Origin: a bacterium
GTDB taxonomy: Bacteria > Patescibacteriota > Minisyncoccia > Minisyncoccales > PEYH01
DNA: 45,599 bases
Direction of reading: 5' to 3'
Assembly: GCA_021163545.1 (NCBI GenBank)
Contig: JAGGTU010000045.1
Coordinates: 1-45,599 of the forward strand
The notes beneath the pieces were generated by a model. It was not told the origin of the DNA. It searched no databases and saw only the letters and a program-made list of their open reading frames with translations. Both the position numbers and the translations under genes were made by a program. This document shows, in pieces, positions 1 to 8,183 of this stretch. How positions within the stretch are numbered: the first letter of the stretch is position 1; the number at the start of each line of letters is the position of its first letter.

Positions 1-866
1 ATCACCTTGAACTAGGAGAATTGTGGGATTTAATTGATGTAAAAAGAGCGGCTAAAATTTCAGGTTCTAGATTCGGAATTCTTAAAAATGAGGCTGTTTT
101 GCTGGAGTTTGCTTTAATTAAATTTACTTACGATTTTCTAACAAAAAAATATAATTTTATACCTGTCATTCCGCCAATTTTAATTAGACCAGAGGTAATG
201 AAAGGAATGGGCTATATAGATACAGAGCAGGATTTACAAGAGAGATATTTTTTGGAGAAAGATAATTTGTTTTTAGTGGGAACGGCAGAGCAGGCGGTGG
301 GCCCTATGCATAAAGATGAAATTTTTCAAGAGAAAGATTTGCCAAAACGTTACTTGGCTTTCTCTACCTGTTTAAGAGAAGAGGCAGGTTCCTATGGCAA
401 AGACACCCGAGGAATTTTTCGAGTTCATCAATTTGATAAAATTGAAATGTTTTCTTTTACAAAACCAGAGGACTCACAGAGAGAACTTCAATTTTTGTTG
501 GAGATAGAAAAGGAATTAATGAAACAATTAAAAATTCCTTTTCAGGTGGTAAAAGTTTGTACCGGTGATTTGTCCCGCCCTTCTGCCCAAACTTTTGATA
601 TTGAAGCCTGGATTCCTTCACAAAAGCGATATCGCGAAACCCATTCTTGTTCAAACTGCACAGATTTTCAGGCAAGAAGGTTAAATATAAGATTTAAAAG
701 AGAAAAAAGCAACAAAATTGAATTTGCCCATACTCTTAACGGAACGGCCTTTGCTATTGGTAGAACAATAATTGCTATTTTAGAAAATTATCAGCAAAAA
801 GACGGAAGAGTTTTGGTTCCGAAAGTATTGAGAAAATACGCGGGAATTAGAAGAATCCCTAAATAA
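1..866 (+). CDS. serS: Seryl-tRNA synthetase, C-terminal catalytic part (5' end outside window)
   Basis: Charges tRNA-Ser with serine in the cytoplasm. The reading frame is open to the window edge (first full codon at base 3, reading HLELGELWDLIDV), so the TTG at 21 is internal and the N-terminal coiled-coil arm is missing. Visible class II motifs: a TAE serine-binding segment (GTAEQAV), motif 2 (FSTCLREEAGSYGKDTRG followed by FRVHQFDKIEMF), the tRNA/ATP region around SAQTFDIEAW and SCSNCTDFQARR, and motif 3 (LNGTAFAIGRTIIAILEN). These are diagnostic for SerRS. It ends 15 bp before a hydrolase gene, with a CAAAATG repeat in the gap. Confidence 0.96.
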   Translation, partial: HLELGELWDLIDVKRAAKISGSRFGILKNEAVLLEFALIKFTYDFLTKKYNFIPVIPPILIRPEVMKGMGYIDTEQDLQERYFLEKDNLFLVGTAEQAVGPMHKDEIFQEKDLPKRYLAFSTCLREEAGSYGKDTRGIFRVHQFDKIEMFSFTKPEDSQRELQFLLEIEKELMKQLKIPFQVVKVCTGDLSRPSAQTFDIEAWIPSQKRYRETHSCSNCTDFQARRLNIRFKREKSNKIEFAHTLNGTAFAIGRTIIAILENYQQKDGRVLVPKVLRKYAGIRRIPK

Positions 867-870
867 AATT

Positions 871-906
871 CAAAATGCAAAATGCAAAATGACAATGCAA
901 AATTAC
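871..906. repeat. CAAAATG short tandem repeat at a gene boundary
   Basis: Three near-copies of CAAAATG followed by CAATGCAAAAT span the junction between serS and the hydrolase and supply several out-of-frame ATGs. It is the same class of low-complexity sequence as at 2572-2636, 6550-6612 and 17601-17682. Confidence 0.6.
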
Positions 907-1667
907 AAGAGAGAATAGTAGAAATAGGTGGGATAAAAACATTTATAAGAACGAAGGGGCAGGGGAAACCCTTTTTGATTTTGCATGGATGGGGAGGAAG
1001 TTCCGATTCTTGGAAGGAAGTGCAAACCAAATTAGCTAATCGATTTTGGGTTATTGTGCCAGATTTACCCGGTTTTGGCAAAAGTGATGCCCCCAAAAAA
1101 GCGTGGAATGTAGAATGTTATGTCGAGTTTGTTTTTGCATTACTCAACAAATTAAATATTGTTAATGAGTTTTATCTTCTCGGACATTCTTTTGGGGGCG
1201 CAATTGCAACTAAAATTGCAGTAACTCATCCAGAAAAAATTAAAAAACTAATTTTGGTCAATGCGAAAGTCATAAGAAGTCATAGAAATCCTATCAAGAT
1301 GATGGCTGCTTCTATTACAAAATTGATAAATCTACTTTTTGGTTGGGTACCTGGATATAAATATTTAAGAAGACTTTTTTATCGATTTTTCTTAAGGAAA
1401 ACAGATTATTTAGAGGCAAAAGGAATCATGAGAGAAACTTTTAAAAGAGTGATCTCTGAAAATTTAAAATATCTTTGTCCTAAAGTAGCCTCACCCACTT
1501 TAATTATCTGGGGCAAAAGAGATAAAATTACTCCTTTAAGGGAGGGCTTAAAACTTCATAGACTCATTCCAAATTCAGAGATAGTTATAATAGATGAAGC
1601 CAAGCACGCTCCTAATCTTTCTCATCCTCAAAAACTAGCTCAAATTATTAACCAAAAGATTGTATAA
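882..1667 (+). CDS. Alpha/beta-hydrolase fold enzyme
   Basis: A 261-residue soluble alpha/beta hydrolase; substrate unknown. The full catalytic set is visible: oxyanion-hole HGWGGSSDSW (35-44), nucleophile elbow GHSFGG with Ser103, acid Asp214 in GKRDKITP, and His242 in AKHAPNL. A lysine/aromatic-rich cap lies at about residues 135-195. The length is typical of the esterase/haloalkane-dehalogenase-like group. The start sits in a CAAAATG repeat, so the exact initiation codon is uncertain. Its stop overlaps the next gene by one base (TAATG), implying co-transcription with the MurF-like ligase, but no cell-wall role can be read from the sequence. Confidence 0.88.
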   Translation: MQNDNAKLQERIVEIGGIKTFIRTKGQGKPFLILHGWGGSSDSWKEVQTKLANRFWVIVPDLPGFGKSDAPKKAWNVECYVEFVFALLNKLNIVNEFYLLGHSFGGAIATKIAVTHPEKIKKLILVNAKVIRSHRNPIKMMAASITKLINLLFGWVPGYKYLRRLFYRFFLRKTDYLEAKGIMRETFKRVISENLKYLCPKVASPTLIIWGKRDKITPLREGLKLHRLIPNSEIVIIDEAKHAPNLSHPQKLAQIINQKIV

Positions 1668-3301
1668 TGAGGATACTTCTTATAGCCCTATGGGCTTTGC
1701 ATCAAATCAAGGCAATTCTTTTTTGGGTCTATCTTTGGCAATTAAAAGAATATCACAGAAAAAGATTTATTGATCATTTTAGGACCCATAAAGGAAAGAG
1801 TATTTTTTTCAATTGGCAGATAGGAATAAAAATTGTTTTTCTGTGCCTTCTTTTTCTTGTGAAATCAATCTTTCTGGTTTACATAGTTTTGCTGCTTTAT
1901 TTATTGGGAAGTTTAAAATCCCTTGTAAATTTTTATAAAAGACGTCTTAAAAAACCTATTTTTACTTTCAAGGCCACCATAATATGCGGAGGATGTTTTA
2001 TGTTATTTGCATTCATAGTGAGCATTTTGCTTGTTTTTGGTGTTGATATTATTCAACTTGTTCAATGGCTTCTTGTGATGGATTTATTAACATTTTTATT
2101 TGTTAGCCTTTTTGTTTTTCTGATGCATCCCCTTACTCTCTTTTTTCAATATAGATTGTTGCAAAAAGCAAAGAATAAGAGAGAGCAATTTAAAGATTTA
2201 ATAGTAATTGGTATTACCGGAAGTTATGGCAAAACTACAACAAAGGAAATTATATCTTTTGTGTTGGCTCATAAGTTTAAAGTACTAAAAACAGAAAAAC
2301 ATATTAATGCTGAGGTAGGTATTGCTAAGACAATCTTAGAAAAGTTAAGCGATCAAGAGATTTTTGTTGTGGAGATGGGCGCTTATGAAAGAGGAAAAAT
2401 AAAGCAGGTATGTAAAATGGTAAAACCAAAAATCGGAGTTTTAACAGGAATAAACCAGCAACATATGGCAACTTTTGGAAGCCAGAAGAATATCGTTAAA
2501 GGGAAGTTTGAGTTGATAGAGGCGTTGCCAGAAGACGGAGTGGCGGTGGTGAATTGGGACAATAGATTTATAAACTCAAAACTCAAAAGTCAAAAGTCAA
2601 AACCACAACTCAAAAGTCAAAAATTAAAAAATATTAAAATTATTAAATACGCTATTAAAAATAAAAATGAGGCGGATGTCTGGGCAGAGGATGTGAAAGT
2701 TCAAAAAGAAAAACTTTCTTTTTGGATATCTACAAAAGAAGGAAAGAAGGAGTTTTGTGAAGTAAACTTAATTGGTGGGCACAATGTTTATGCTATTTTG
2801 GCGGCTTGTGCGGTGGCAAAAGAATTAGGAATGTCATTAAATGAAATTATTCAAATTTTAAAGGAAATAAAGCCAGATTTTGGAGCAATGAAATTAAAAA
2901 AAGGAGTGGGTGGAATTAATGTTATTGATGCTTCATATTCAGCAAACCCGGATGGGGTAATATCCGCTCTAGATTATCTTAAAATTTGGGAAAATAAAAA
3001 GGTAATTGTGATGCCTTGTCTTATCGAACTTGGAAGCGTTTCAAAAGAAGTTCATAGAAAAATAGGTGAAAAAATTGCCGAGGTTTGCGATTTAGCAATT
3101 ATAACCACAAAAGATAGGTTCAAAGAGATACAAGAAGGGGCCATTAAAAAAGGAATGAACAAAGAGGGAATTGTGTTTATCGATCAACCAAAAAAAATTG
3201 CTGAGACAATTAAAAATTTTTGCCAAGAGAAAGATATCGTGCTTTTAGAAGGAAGGGTACCCTCGGGGCTAGTAGACTTGTTAATACTTCCTCAGGAATA
3301 A
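1667..3301 (+). CDS. murF: MurF-like Mur ligase fused to an N-terminal membrane domain
   Basis: Residues from about 178 onward form a Mur ligase: ATP P-loop GITGSYGKTTTK (182-193), central-domain VVEMGAYERGKI and LTGINQQHMATFG, and a C-terminal domain with DASYSANPDG. This matches MurF, which adds D-Ala-D-Ala to UDP-MurNAc-tripeptide. Unlike classical MurF (about 450 residues), the N-terminal substrate domain is replaced by roughly 165 residues of membrane helices (about 53-80, 103-126, 132-160), so the enzyme should be tethered to the membrane. A Lys/Ser/Gln-rich stretch near residues 302-323 is encoded by a low-complexity repeat. The fold assignment is firm; the exact substrate is inferred. 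Confidence 0.85.
   Translation: MRILLIALWALHQIKAILFWVYLWQLKEYHRKRFIDHFRTHKGKSIFFNWQIGIKIVFLCLLFLVKSIFLVYIVLLLYLLGSLKSLVNFYKRRLKKPIFTFKATIICGGCFMLFAFIVSILLVFGVDIIQLVQWLLVMDLLTFLFVSLFVFLMHPLTLFFQYRLLQKAKNKREQFKDLIVIGITGSYGKTTTKEIISFVLAHKFKVLKTEKHINAEVGIAKTILEKLSDQEIFVVEMGAYERGKIKQVCKMVKPKIGVLTGINQQHMATFGSQKNIVKGKFELIEALPEDGVAVVNWDNRFINSKLKSQKSKPQLKSQKLKNIKIIKYAIKNKNEADVWAEDVKVQKEKLSFWISTKEGKKEFCEVNLIGGHNVYAILAACAVAKELGMSLNEIIQILKEIKPDFGAMKLKKGVGGINVIDASYSANPDGVISALDYLKIWENKKVIVMPCLIELGSVSKEVHRKIGEKIAEVCDLAIITTKDRFKEIQEGAIKKGMNKEGIVFIDQPKKIAETIKNFCQEKDIVLLEGRVPSGLVDLLILPQE
2572..2636. repeat. ACTCAAAAGTC-type low-complexity repeat inside the MurF-like gene
   Basis: Imperfect tandem copies of CTCAAAAGTC / TCAAAAGTCAAAA occur within the coding sequence and keep the frame open, giving a Lys/Ser/Gln-rich peptide such as KLKSQKSKPQLKSQKLK. 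It probably forms a surface loop. Confidence 0.7.
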
Positions 3302-3311
3302 ATATCTAATT

Positions 3312-4598
3312 ATGACACTGACAAGGAAACAAAAACCCATTTTTATATCTCTATCACCAAATGTGGAAAAAGACGATGTTTGTTTAACATTGAGATTAAT
3401 TTTCAAACCTTGGAGGTGGCAAAAAGGGGAGAGTGTTGAGTTGCTGGAAGAGGAATTTAGGCAATATTTTGGCGTTCAATATGCTTTTTCTTTTAACAGT
3501 GGTAGATCTGCATTCTTGGCAATTTTAAAATCACTAAACTTAAATAAGGGCGATGAAATATTAATTCAAGCATTTACTTGTAATGCTGCTGTGAATCCAA
3601 TTCTTGCTTTGGGTTTAAAGCCGGTATATATAGATATTGAAAAAGACACCCTAAACATTGACCCAAAAGATTTAGAAAGAAAAATTGGACCCAAGTCAAA
3701 AGTAGTGTTAGTTCAACATACCTTTGGTCTTCCTGCAAAATTAGATGAGATCTTAGAAATTTGCCAAAAACACAATCTTATTTTAATTGAAGATTGTGCA
3801 CATTCGTTGGGCGCCTTGTATAAAGACAAGAAGATTGGAACTTTTGCAAAAGCAGCATTTTTTAGTTTTGGAAGGGATAAAATTATCTCTTCTGTTTATG
3901 GAGGAATGGCTATAACAAATGATCCTGTTTTAGCTGAAAACCTAAAGAGTTATCAAGAAAAACTTAAATATCCCGGCTGCTTTTGGATTTTTCAACAACT
4001 TTTACATCCAATTTTAGTTGAATACCTAATAAAACCCCTTTATCGATTTGATGAATTTGGGAGGTATCTCCTAATTCTTTTCCAAAAAATAGGTATTTTA
4101 TCAAAAGGTGTCACAAAAAAAGAAAAAAAAGGAAAGCTTCCGCGGTATATTCCCCAAAAAATGCCAAACGCTTTGGCTGTTTTGGCATTAAATCAAATGA
4201 GAAAACTCAAGAGATTTAACCAACATAGAAAAGAAGTAGCTGAAATTTATCAACATGAATTGAGGGATATAGGTTTAATTTCCCCAAAAAATCAAGAAGG
4301 GAGAATTTTTATGCGGTACCCTATCATTTTGGAAGGAAGAGATACAGATAGGATTTTAAAAGAGTTCCGAAAAAAGAAAATTTTTCTTGACGATGGTTGG
4401 AGAAAGACACCGATTGTTCCTCCAGATACTGACCAAAAAAGCATGGGGTATCAATTCGGAAGTTGTAAAATAGCTGAACTTGTAGCTAAATACATTGTAA
4501 ATCTTCCCACTCATATTAATATTTCTAAAAAAGAAGCTCGAGCAATTTCGGATTTATTGAAAGATTTTGTTTCTGTTGATCTTTCAAAAGAAACGTGA
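3312..4598 (+). CDS. DegT/DnrJ/EryC1/StrS-family PLP aminotransferase
   Basis: A 428-residue PLP enzyme of the sugar aminotransferase family, which usually transaminates nucleotide-linked keto-sugars for surface polysaccharides. Visible landmarks: SGRSAFLAIL phosphate-binding region (63-72), EDCAHSLGA with Asp161 and His164, and the Schiff-base lysine in FFSFGRDKIISS (Lys190). The context around Lys190 (GRDK, then VYGGMA) differs from the usual GEGG form and resembles a divergent subgroup. It starts 10 bp after the MurF-like gene. No other nucleotide-sugar genes are next to it, so the substrate is unknown. Its TGA stop abuts an extended -10 sequence for the next gene. Confidence 0.88.
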   Translation: MTLTRKQKPIFISLSPNVEKDDVCLTLRLIFKPWRWQKGESVELLEEEFRQYFGVQYAFSFNSGRSAFLAILKSLNLNKGDEILIQAFTCNAAVNPILALGLKPVYIDIEKDTLNIDPKDLERKIGPKSKVVLVQHTFGLPAKLDEILEICQKHNLILIEDCAHSLGALYKDKKIGTFAKAAFFSFGRDKIISSVYGGMAITNDPVLAENLKSYQEKLKYPGCFWIFQQLLHPILVEYLIKPLYRFDEFGRYLLILFQKIGILSKGVTKKEKKGKLPRYIPQKMPNALAVLALNQMRKLKRFNQHRKEVAEIYQHELRDIGLISPKNQEGRIFMRYPIILEGRDTDRILKEFRKKKIFLDDGWRKTPIVPPDTDQKSMGYQFGSCKIAELVAKYIVNLPTHINISKKEARAISDLLKDFVSVDLSKET

Positions 4599-4625
4599 TA
4601 TATTTTCTTATTCAAAAAGGAGGTG
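4596..4625 (+). promoter_or_regulatory. Extended -10 promoter and strong ribosome binding site for the phosphoribosyltransferase
   Basis: TGATATATT at 4596-4604 is an extended -10 (TGn plus TATATT) overlapping the upstream stop codon. AAAAGGAGGTGA at about 4616-4626 is a near-perfect Shine-Dalgarno site 6 nt before the ATG at 4632, and it decides that start over the in-frame GTG at 4623 that lies inside it. Confidence 0.55.
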
Positions 4626-4631
4626 ACAAAA

Positions 4632-5210
4632 ATGGAGCGTTCTTTAACATTGAAAGGTCACAGACTTATGCTACTTTATAAGAAGGAGGAGATAGATAAG
4701 GCAATCAAGAGGTTGGCAAAAGAAATATATAAAACTTACTGCTCATACCTTACCGAGAAAAACTTTCTTTTAAAAATAATCGTGATCTTAGAGGGAGGAA
4801 GATGGTTTGATGCAGCCCTTGCAATGGAGCTTGGTAAATTGTTTCCCGTGGGCGCTATAGCCCACGATAGTATTTCTGTTTCAAGTTATAAAGATAATAC
4901 CAGCCCCAAAGAGGTTCAAATCTTAAAAGATACAAAAAACCCCATCGGTGGACAGCATGTATTAATAGTTGATGATATAGTGGATACAGCTGGAACGCTG
5001 GCAAAATTGTTAAAAATACTGAAGGCGCGAAATCCAGCCTCTTTGAGAACTTGTGTGCTCATAGACAAGACACCAAGAAGAGAAAAGGAAATCCCTTTGG
5101 ACTTTGTTGGGTTTAGGCTTCCAAAACCACTATTCCTCATAGGCTTTGGTTTAGACTGGGCAGAGGCGGGACGCGAATTAGAGGATATCTATTATATTGA
5201 GGGATTGTAG
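4632..5210 (+). CDS. Hypoxanthine-guanine-type phosphoribosyltransferase
   Basis: A 192-residue purine phosphoribosyltransferase that would convert hypoxanthine or guanine plus PRPP to the nucleotide (salvage). The PRPP-binding signature is VLIVDDIVDTAGTL, preceded by an ILEGGRWF loop. The C-terminal FVGFRLPKPLFLIGFGLDWA followed by EAGRELEDIYYI matches the HPRT end, where the base is recognised. Length is normal for HPRT. The start is ATG 4632, set by the strong AGGAGGTGA site; the upstream GTG would lie in the SD. It is followed by an intrinsic terminator, so it is probably a single-gene unit. Base specificity cannot be fixed by eye. Confidence 0.85.
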   Translation: MERSLTLKGHRLMLLYKKEEIDKAIKRLAKEIYKTYCSYLTEKNFLLKIIVILEGGRWFDAALAMELGKLFPVGAIAHDSISVSSYKDNTSPKEVQILKDTKNPIGGQHVLIVDDIVDTAGTLAKLLKILKARNPASLRTCVLIDKTPRREKEIPLDFVGFRLPKPLFLIGFGLDWAEAGRELEDIYYIEGL

Positions 5211-5232
5211 CAATATTTGGGAGTTTAAAACA

Positions 5233-5257
5233 GGTCGCCTTTTGGCGGCCTTTTATT
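5233..5257 (+). terminator. Intrinsic terminator after the phosphoribosyltransferase
   Basis: Seven-pair stem GGTCGCC / GGCGGCC (one G-U pair) with a TTTT loop at 5233-5250, followed directly by TTTTATT. Confidence 0.85.
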
Positions 5258-5286
5258 TAGATAAAAATTGTGTAAAATAATATAAT

Positions 5287-5490
5287 ATGGAAATAATTGG
5301 TCAAGATATAAGACAATATATACAAGAAAGAATTTTAGAAAAAAAGCCCCAGACCCAAGAGGAAGTACTGAAAATTTTAGATGAGGTTTTTCATGAACTA
5401 AAAGCCACAGGTAAAATAAGAAGTGACGCAGATTTAGAATATTGGAAAAATTATTTTTCTCAGAGGTGGCAACAATTTTTAGATAGATAA
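5287..5490 (+). CDS. Small protein of unknown function upstream of efp
   Basis: A 67-residue ORF, acidic/basic mixed and predicted helical, with no signal peptide or cysteines. I do not recognise a family. It is credible because it fills the space between the terminator at 5257 and efp with a 4-bp gap to efp, and an AT-rich -10-like sequence (TAAAAT at 5273-5278) lies 8 bp before its ATG. It would be co-transcribed with efp. The aromatic tail (YWKNYFSQRWQQFL) is its most distinctive feature. Confidence 0.6.
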   Translation: MEIIGQDIRQYIQERILEKKPQTQEEVLKILDEVFHELKATGKIRSDADLEYWKNYFSQRWQQFLDR

Positions 5491-5494
5491 TAAT

Positions 5495-6076
5495 ATGCTT
5501 AAATATACAGATCTCAAGAAAGGAGTTATTTTTTTAATGGATAATCAGCCTTTTTTGGTTTTGGAATCAAGTCTAGTGAAATTACAGCGTCAAAAGCCTA
5601 TTTTAAGGGCAAAAATTAAAAATTTAAAAACAGGAGCAATAATCACCCAAAGTTTTACTCAGGCAGATGAATTTGAAGAAGCAGAGATTGAGAAAAAACC
5701 ATTACAATTTCTTTATAGTCACAGAGGAAAATTTGTTTTTATTGAACCACAAAAACCTCAAAATAGAATTGAGTTTAATGAAGATTTTATAGGTGAAAGG
5801 TGGAAGTATTTGAAAAAAGGAGCTCAGGTCAATGCAATTATTATTAATAATCAAATTGTTGATATTGAGCTGCCAATCAAAATGGAATTTAAAGTTATTG
5901 AAGCCCCACCTTCTTTTAAAGGTGATACTGCTCAAGGAGGCACCAAAACTGTGACTATTGAGACCGGCGCAAGGATAAATGTGCCGATGTTTATAGAGGA
6001 AGGGGATATAATAAGAGTGAATACTCAAGATGGCACTTATGTTGAAAGGGTGAAAAGCAGAGATAAAAGCAATTAA
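5495..6076 (+). CDS. efp: Translation elongation factor P with atypical tip loop
   Basis: A 193-residue EF-P, the tRNA-shaped factor that rescues ribosomes stalled on polyproline. All three domains are present: KOW-like domain I (1-65), an OB domain with EEAEIEKKPLQFLYS, and an OB domain with the conserved GDTAQGGTKTVTIETGA then VPMFIEEGDIIRVNTQDG. The beta3-beta4 tip loop, normally PGKG or similar with the modified lysine at position 34, reads KLQRQKP (29-35) here. By alignment Arg32 takes the modified position, flanked by Gln. No modification enzyme (EpmA/B, EarP, YmfI) is in the window. Confidence 0.95.
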   Translation: MLKYTDLKKGVIFLMDNQPFLVLESSLVKLQRQKPILRAKIKNLKTGAIITQSFTQADEFEEAEIEKKPLQFLYSHRGKFVFIEPQKPQNRIEFNEDFIGERWKYLKKGAQVNAIIINNQIVDIELPIKMEFKVIEAPPSFKGDTAQGGTKTVTIETGARINVPMFIEEGDIIRVNTQDGTYVERVKSRDKSN

Positions 6077-6097
6077 AGTTTCTTTGGAAATTTGGTG

Positions 6098-6237
6098 TTT
6101 CTGACAAAATTACCCTTCGCTCAGCTGCGCCTACTCTGCTAAGCCTCCCTTCGCCACTTAGCGGGGTCTTGCTCGGCTAAGCAGGAGTAGATCCCACTGC
6201 CTACCTGAGGCTGAACTCAGGGTAATTCTGCCAGAAA
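6098..6237. repeat. Large imperfect inverted-repeat element between efp and femAB
   Basis: Outer arms TTTCTGACAAAATTACCCT (6098-6116) and AGGGTAATTCTGCCAGAAA (6219-6237) pair with two mismatches. Inner arms CTACTCTGCTAAGCC (6131-6145) and GGCTAAGCAGGAGTAG (6175-6190) also pair, enclosing a smaller GCTAAG/CTTAGC hairpin. The interior is much richer in GC than the flanking genes. No ORF and no known RNA signature was recognised. It may be a structured RNA or a REP-like DNA element. Confidence 0.7.
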
Positions 6238-6318
6238 GTGTTTGAACGAGCTCTTAACTAACAATTCAGCCTGCGTGGCGCGTTTTCAAAAAATTTTATT
6301 GTGATCACTGAAGCAAAT

Positions 6319-7377
6319 ATGGAAATACAAAAAATCACAGATAAAAACCTATGGGAAAACTTTCTTAAAGATTGTTATCCAAAGACATTTCTTCAATCCT
6401 GGAATTGGGGAGAGTTTTCAAAATCAATGGGACAAAAAATTTGGAGGTTGGGAGTGTTTGAACAAGAAGAACTGTTGGCAACCTGTTTGGTAGTAAAAGT
6501 GAAAGCAAAGAGAGGCACTTTTTTAATGGTGGAGCATGGACCGAATATAAAAAATTCCAAGTTTCAAATTCCAAATTCCAAACAAATTCCAAACCCCAAA
6601 TTCCAAATTCTAAACATTCTTTTAGGAAAACTAAAAAAAATAGCAAAAGAAGAGGAGGCGAGTTTTATAAGAGTTTGTCCTATTTGGGAAAGGAGCAAGG
6701 AGAATGAAGAAATTTTTAAAAAATTAGGGTTCAAAAATGCGCCAATCCATGTTCATCCAGAGATTAGCTGGATTTTAGAGCTAGACAAAACAGAAGAGGA
6801 ACTTTTATATGGGATGAGGAAAACAACAAGATATTTGATTCGCCGGGCTCAAAAAGATTCAGAGATTCAGATTAAAAAAAGCCAATCGCTGGAAGATTTA
6901 GAAAAATTCTATAAGATTTATCAAGAAACAGCCTCTTACCATAGTTTTGTGCCTTTTTCTTTTGATTATCTAAAAAACGAATTAGAGGTATTTAAAAAAG
7001 ATGATCAAATCTTAATATTTTTGGCAAAGTACAAAGAAGAGGTTGTCTCAGGGGCAGTAGTTGTTTATTGGCAGAATGGAGGATTTTATCATCATGGAGC
7101 CTCTTTGAGAAAATATTCAAAAATTCCAACCAGTTACTTAATTCAATGGGAAGCAATAAAAGAAGCAAAAAAAAGAGGTTGCGATTTTTATAGTTTCTGG
7201 GGAATTGCTCCAGAAGACAAACCTAATCATCCTTGGAAGGGCCTAACTTTGTTTAAAAAAGGATTTGGTGGCAAAAAAGAGGAATACGTCAAAACAAAAG
7301 ATTACCCTCTTTCATGGAGATATAAAATAAATTGGGTTATTGAAACATTGCGCAAAATCAAGCGAGGTTATTATTAA
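6319..7377 (+). CDS. FemAB/FemX-family aminoacyltransferase (peptidoglycan bridge formation)
   Basis: A 352-residue double-GNAT-fold protein of the FemABX family, which transfers amino acids from aminoacyl-tRNA to the lipid II stem peptide. Family features: N-terminal FLQSWNWGEFSK, RKTTRYLIRRAQK, the second GNAT segment FLAKYKEEVVSGAVVVYW, and the C-terminal hallmark FYSFWGIAPEDKPNHPWKGL with LFKKGFGG. ATG 6319 is preferred over GTG 6301 because the conserved domain begins right after it; no SD is visible for either. Residues of about 77-98 come from an AAATTCC repeat and look like an inserted loop. It precedes ftsQ by one base, so the pair is probably one operon. Confidence 0.88.
   Translation: MEIQKITDKNLWENFLKDCYPKTFLQSWNWGEFSKSMGQKIWRLGVFEQEELLATCLVVKVKAKRGTFLMVEHGPNIKNSKFQIPNSKQIPNPKFQILNILLGKLKKIAKEEEASFIRVCPIWERSKENEEIFKKLGFKNAPIHVHPEISWILELDKTEEELLYGMRKTTRYLIRRAQKDSEIQIKKSQSLEDLEKFYKIYQETASYHSFVPFSFDYLKNELEVFKKDDQILIFLAKYKEEVVSGAVVVYWQNGGFYHHGASLRKYSKIPTSYLIQWEAIKEAKKRGCDFYSFWGIAPEDKPNHPWKGLTLFKKGFGGKKEEYVKTKDYPLSWRYKINWVIETLRKIKRGYY
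6550..6612. repeat. AAATTCC low-complexity repeat inside the FemAB gene
   Basis: About seven imperfect copies of CAAATTCC / CAAACAAATTCC in tandem. They stay in frame and encode SKFQIPNSKQIPNPKFQ. Confidence 0.75.
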
Positions 7378-7378
7378 T

Positions 7379-8179
7379 ATGGCCAAGTATTATAGGAAAT
7401 ACAAAAAAATTCGAAAAAGGAGATCTCCCTTAAAGGCAATTTTACAAAGCCAATTTTTTTTATTTACTTTTTTGTCTTTTTTCCTAATCTTTGGACTTTT
7501 CTATTTATTTGTTCTCTCGCCCGTTTTCTCTATCCAAGAAATCAAAGTAGAAGGAAATTTGCATTTTGTTTCTAAAGAAGAAATAAAAGAATATATTCAT
7601 GCGGCTGTAGGAAATAATTTTCTGAAATCAAAAAGCCTCTTTTGCTTTTCAAAAAAGGCACTCTCCCACTCACTCCTTCAAAATTTTCCAGCAATTTATG
7701 AGATTAAAATAAAAAGAGTTTTGCCACATATTTTGCTAGTTCAAATTCAAGAAAGAGATCCGGTGGCACGTTTTTGTAAAGAAGAGAAATGCTTTTTAAT
7801 GGACAAAGAGGGTGTTATTTTTTACCCTGCCACATCAAACAATCTGGTTATTTTTAAAAAAGAAAAGGCAGAAATTCAAATAGGAAAAGAAGCAGTTAAT
7901 AAGGAATTGCTGGGCAAGATGCTGACTATATTGAATGTTTTAAAAGAAGAATTGACAATAGAAACCCAAGAGGTGTTTTTGGCTCCTTTAGAGATAAAAA
8001 TACACACAAAAGATGGCCCCATATTGATTTTGGCACCCCAAAAAGATCTGAAAAATCAGATTGAAGACTTAGAGGTGCTTGTAGAGAAACAAATAGGTAA
8101 GGAAAATTTAGGAGAGATTGAATATATAGATCTTCGTTTTGATAAAATCTTCTATAAAGCCAGAGAAAGAAAGGAATAA
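7379..8179 (+). CDS. ftsQ: FtsQ/DivIB-like cell division protein
   Basis: A 266-residue bitopic protein: a Lys/Arg-rich cytoplasmic N-terminus (1-20), a single membrane helix (about 26-48), then an extracytoplasmic POTRA domain starting FSIQEIKVEGNLHFVSKEEI, and the FtsQ domain with VLPHILLVQIQERDPVARF and YIDLRFD. This matches FtsQ, which bridges early and late divisome proteins. ATG 7379, one base after the FemAB stop, is chosen; an upstream in-frame ATG at 7340 would lie inside femAB. It is not next to ftsA/ftsZ or murC/ddl as in many bacteria. It converges with the next gene, with 4 bp between stops. Confidence 0.87.
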   Translation: MAKYYRKYKKIRKRRSPLKAILQSQFFLFTFLSFFLIFGLFYLFVLSPVFSIQEIKVEGNLHFVSKEEIKEYIHAAVGNNFLKSKSLFCFSKKALSHSLLQNFPAIYEIKIKRVLPHILLVQIQERDPVARFCKEEKCFLMDKEGVIFYPATSNNLVIFKKEKAEIQIGKEAVNKELLGKMLTILNVLKEELTIETQEVFLAPLEIKIHTKDGPILILAPQKDLKNQIEDLEVLVEKQIGKENLGEIEYIDLRFDKIFYKARERKE

Positions 8180-8183
8180 TTGA

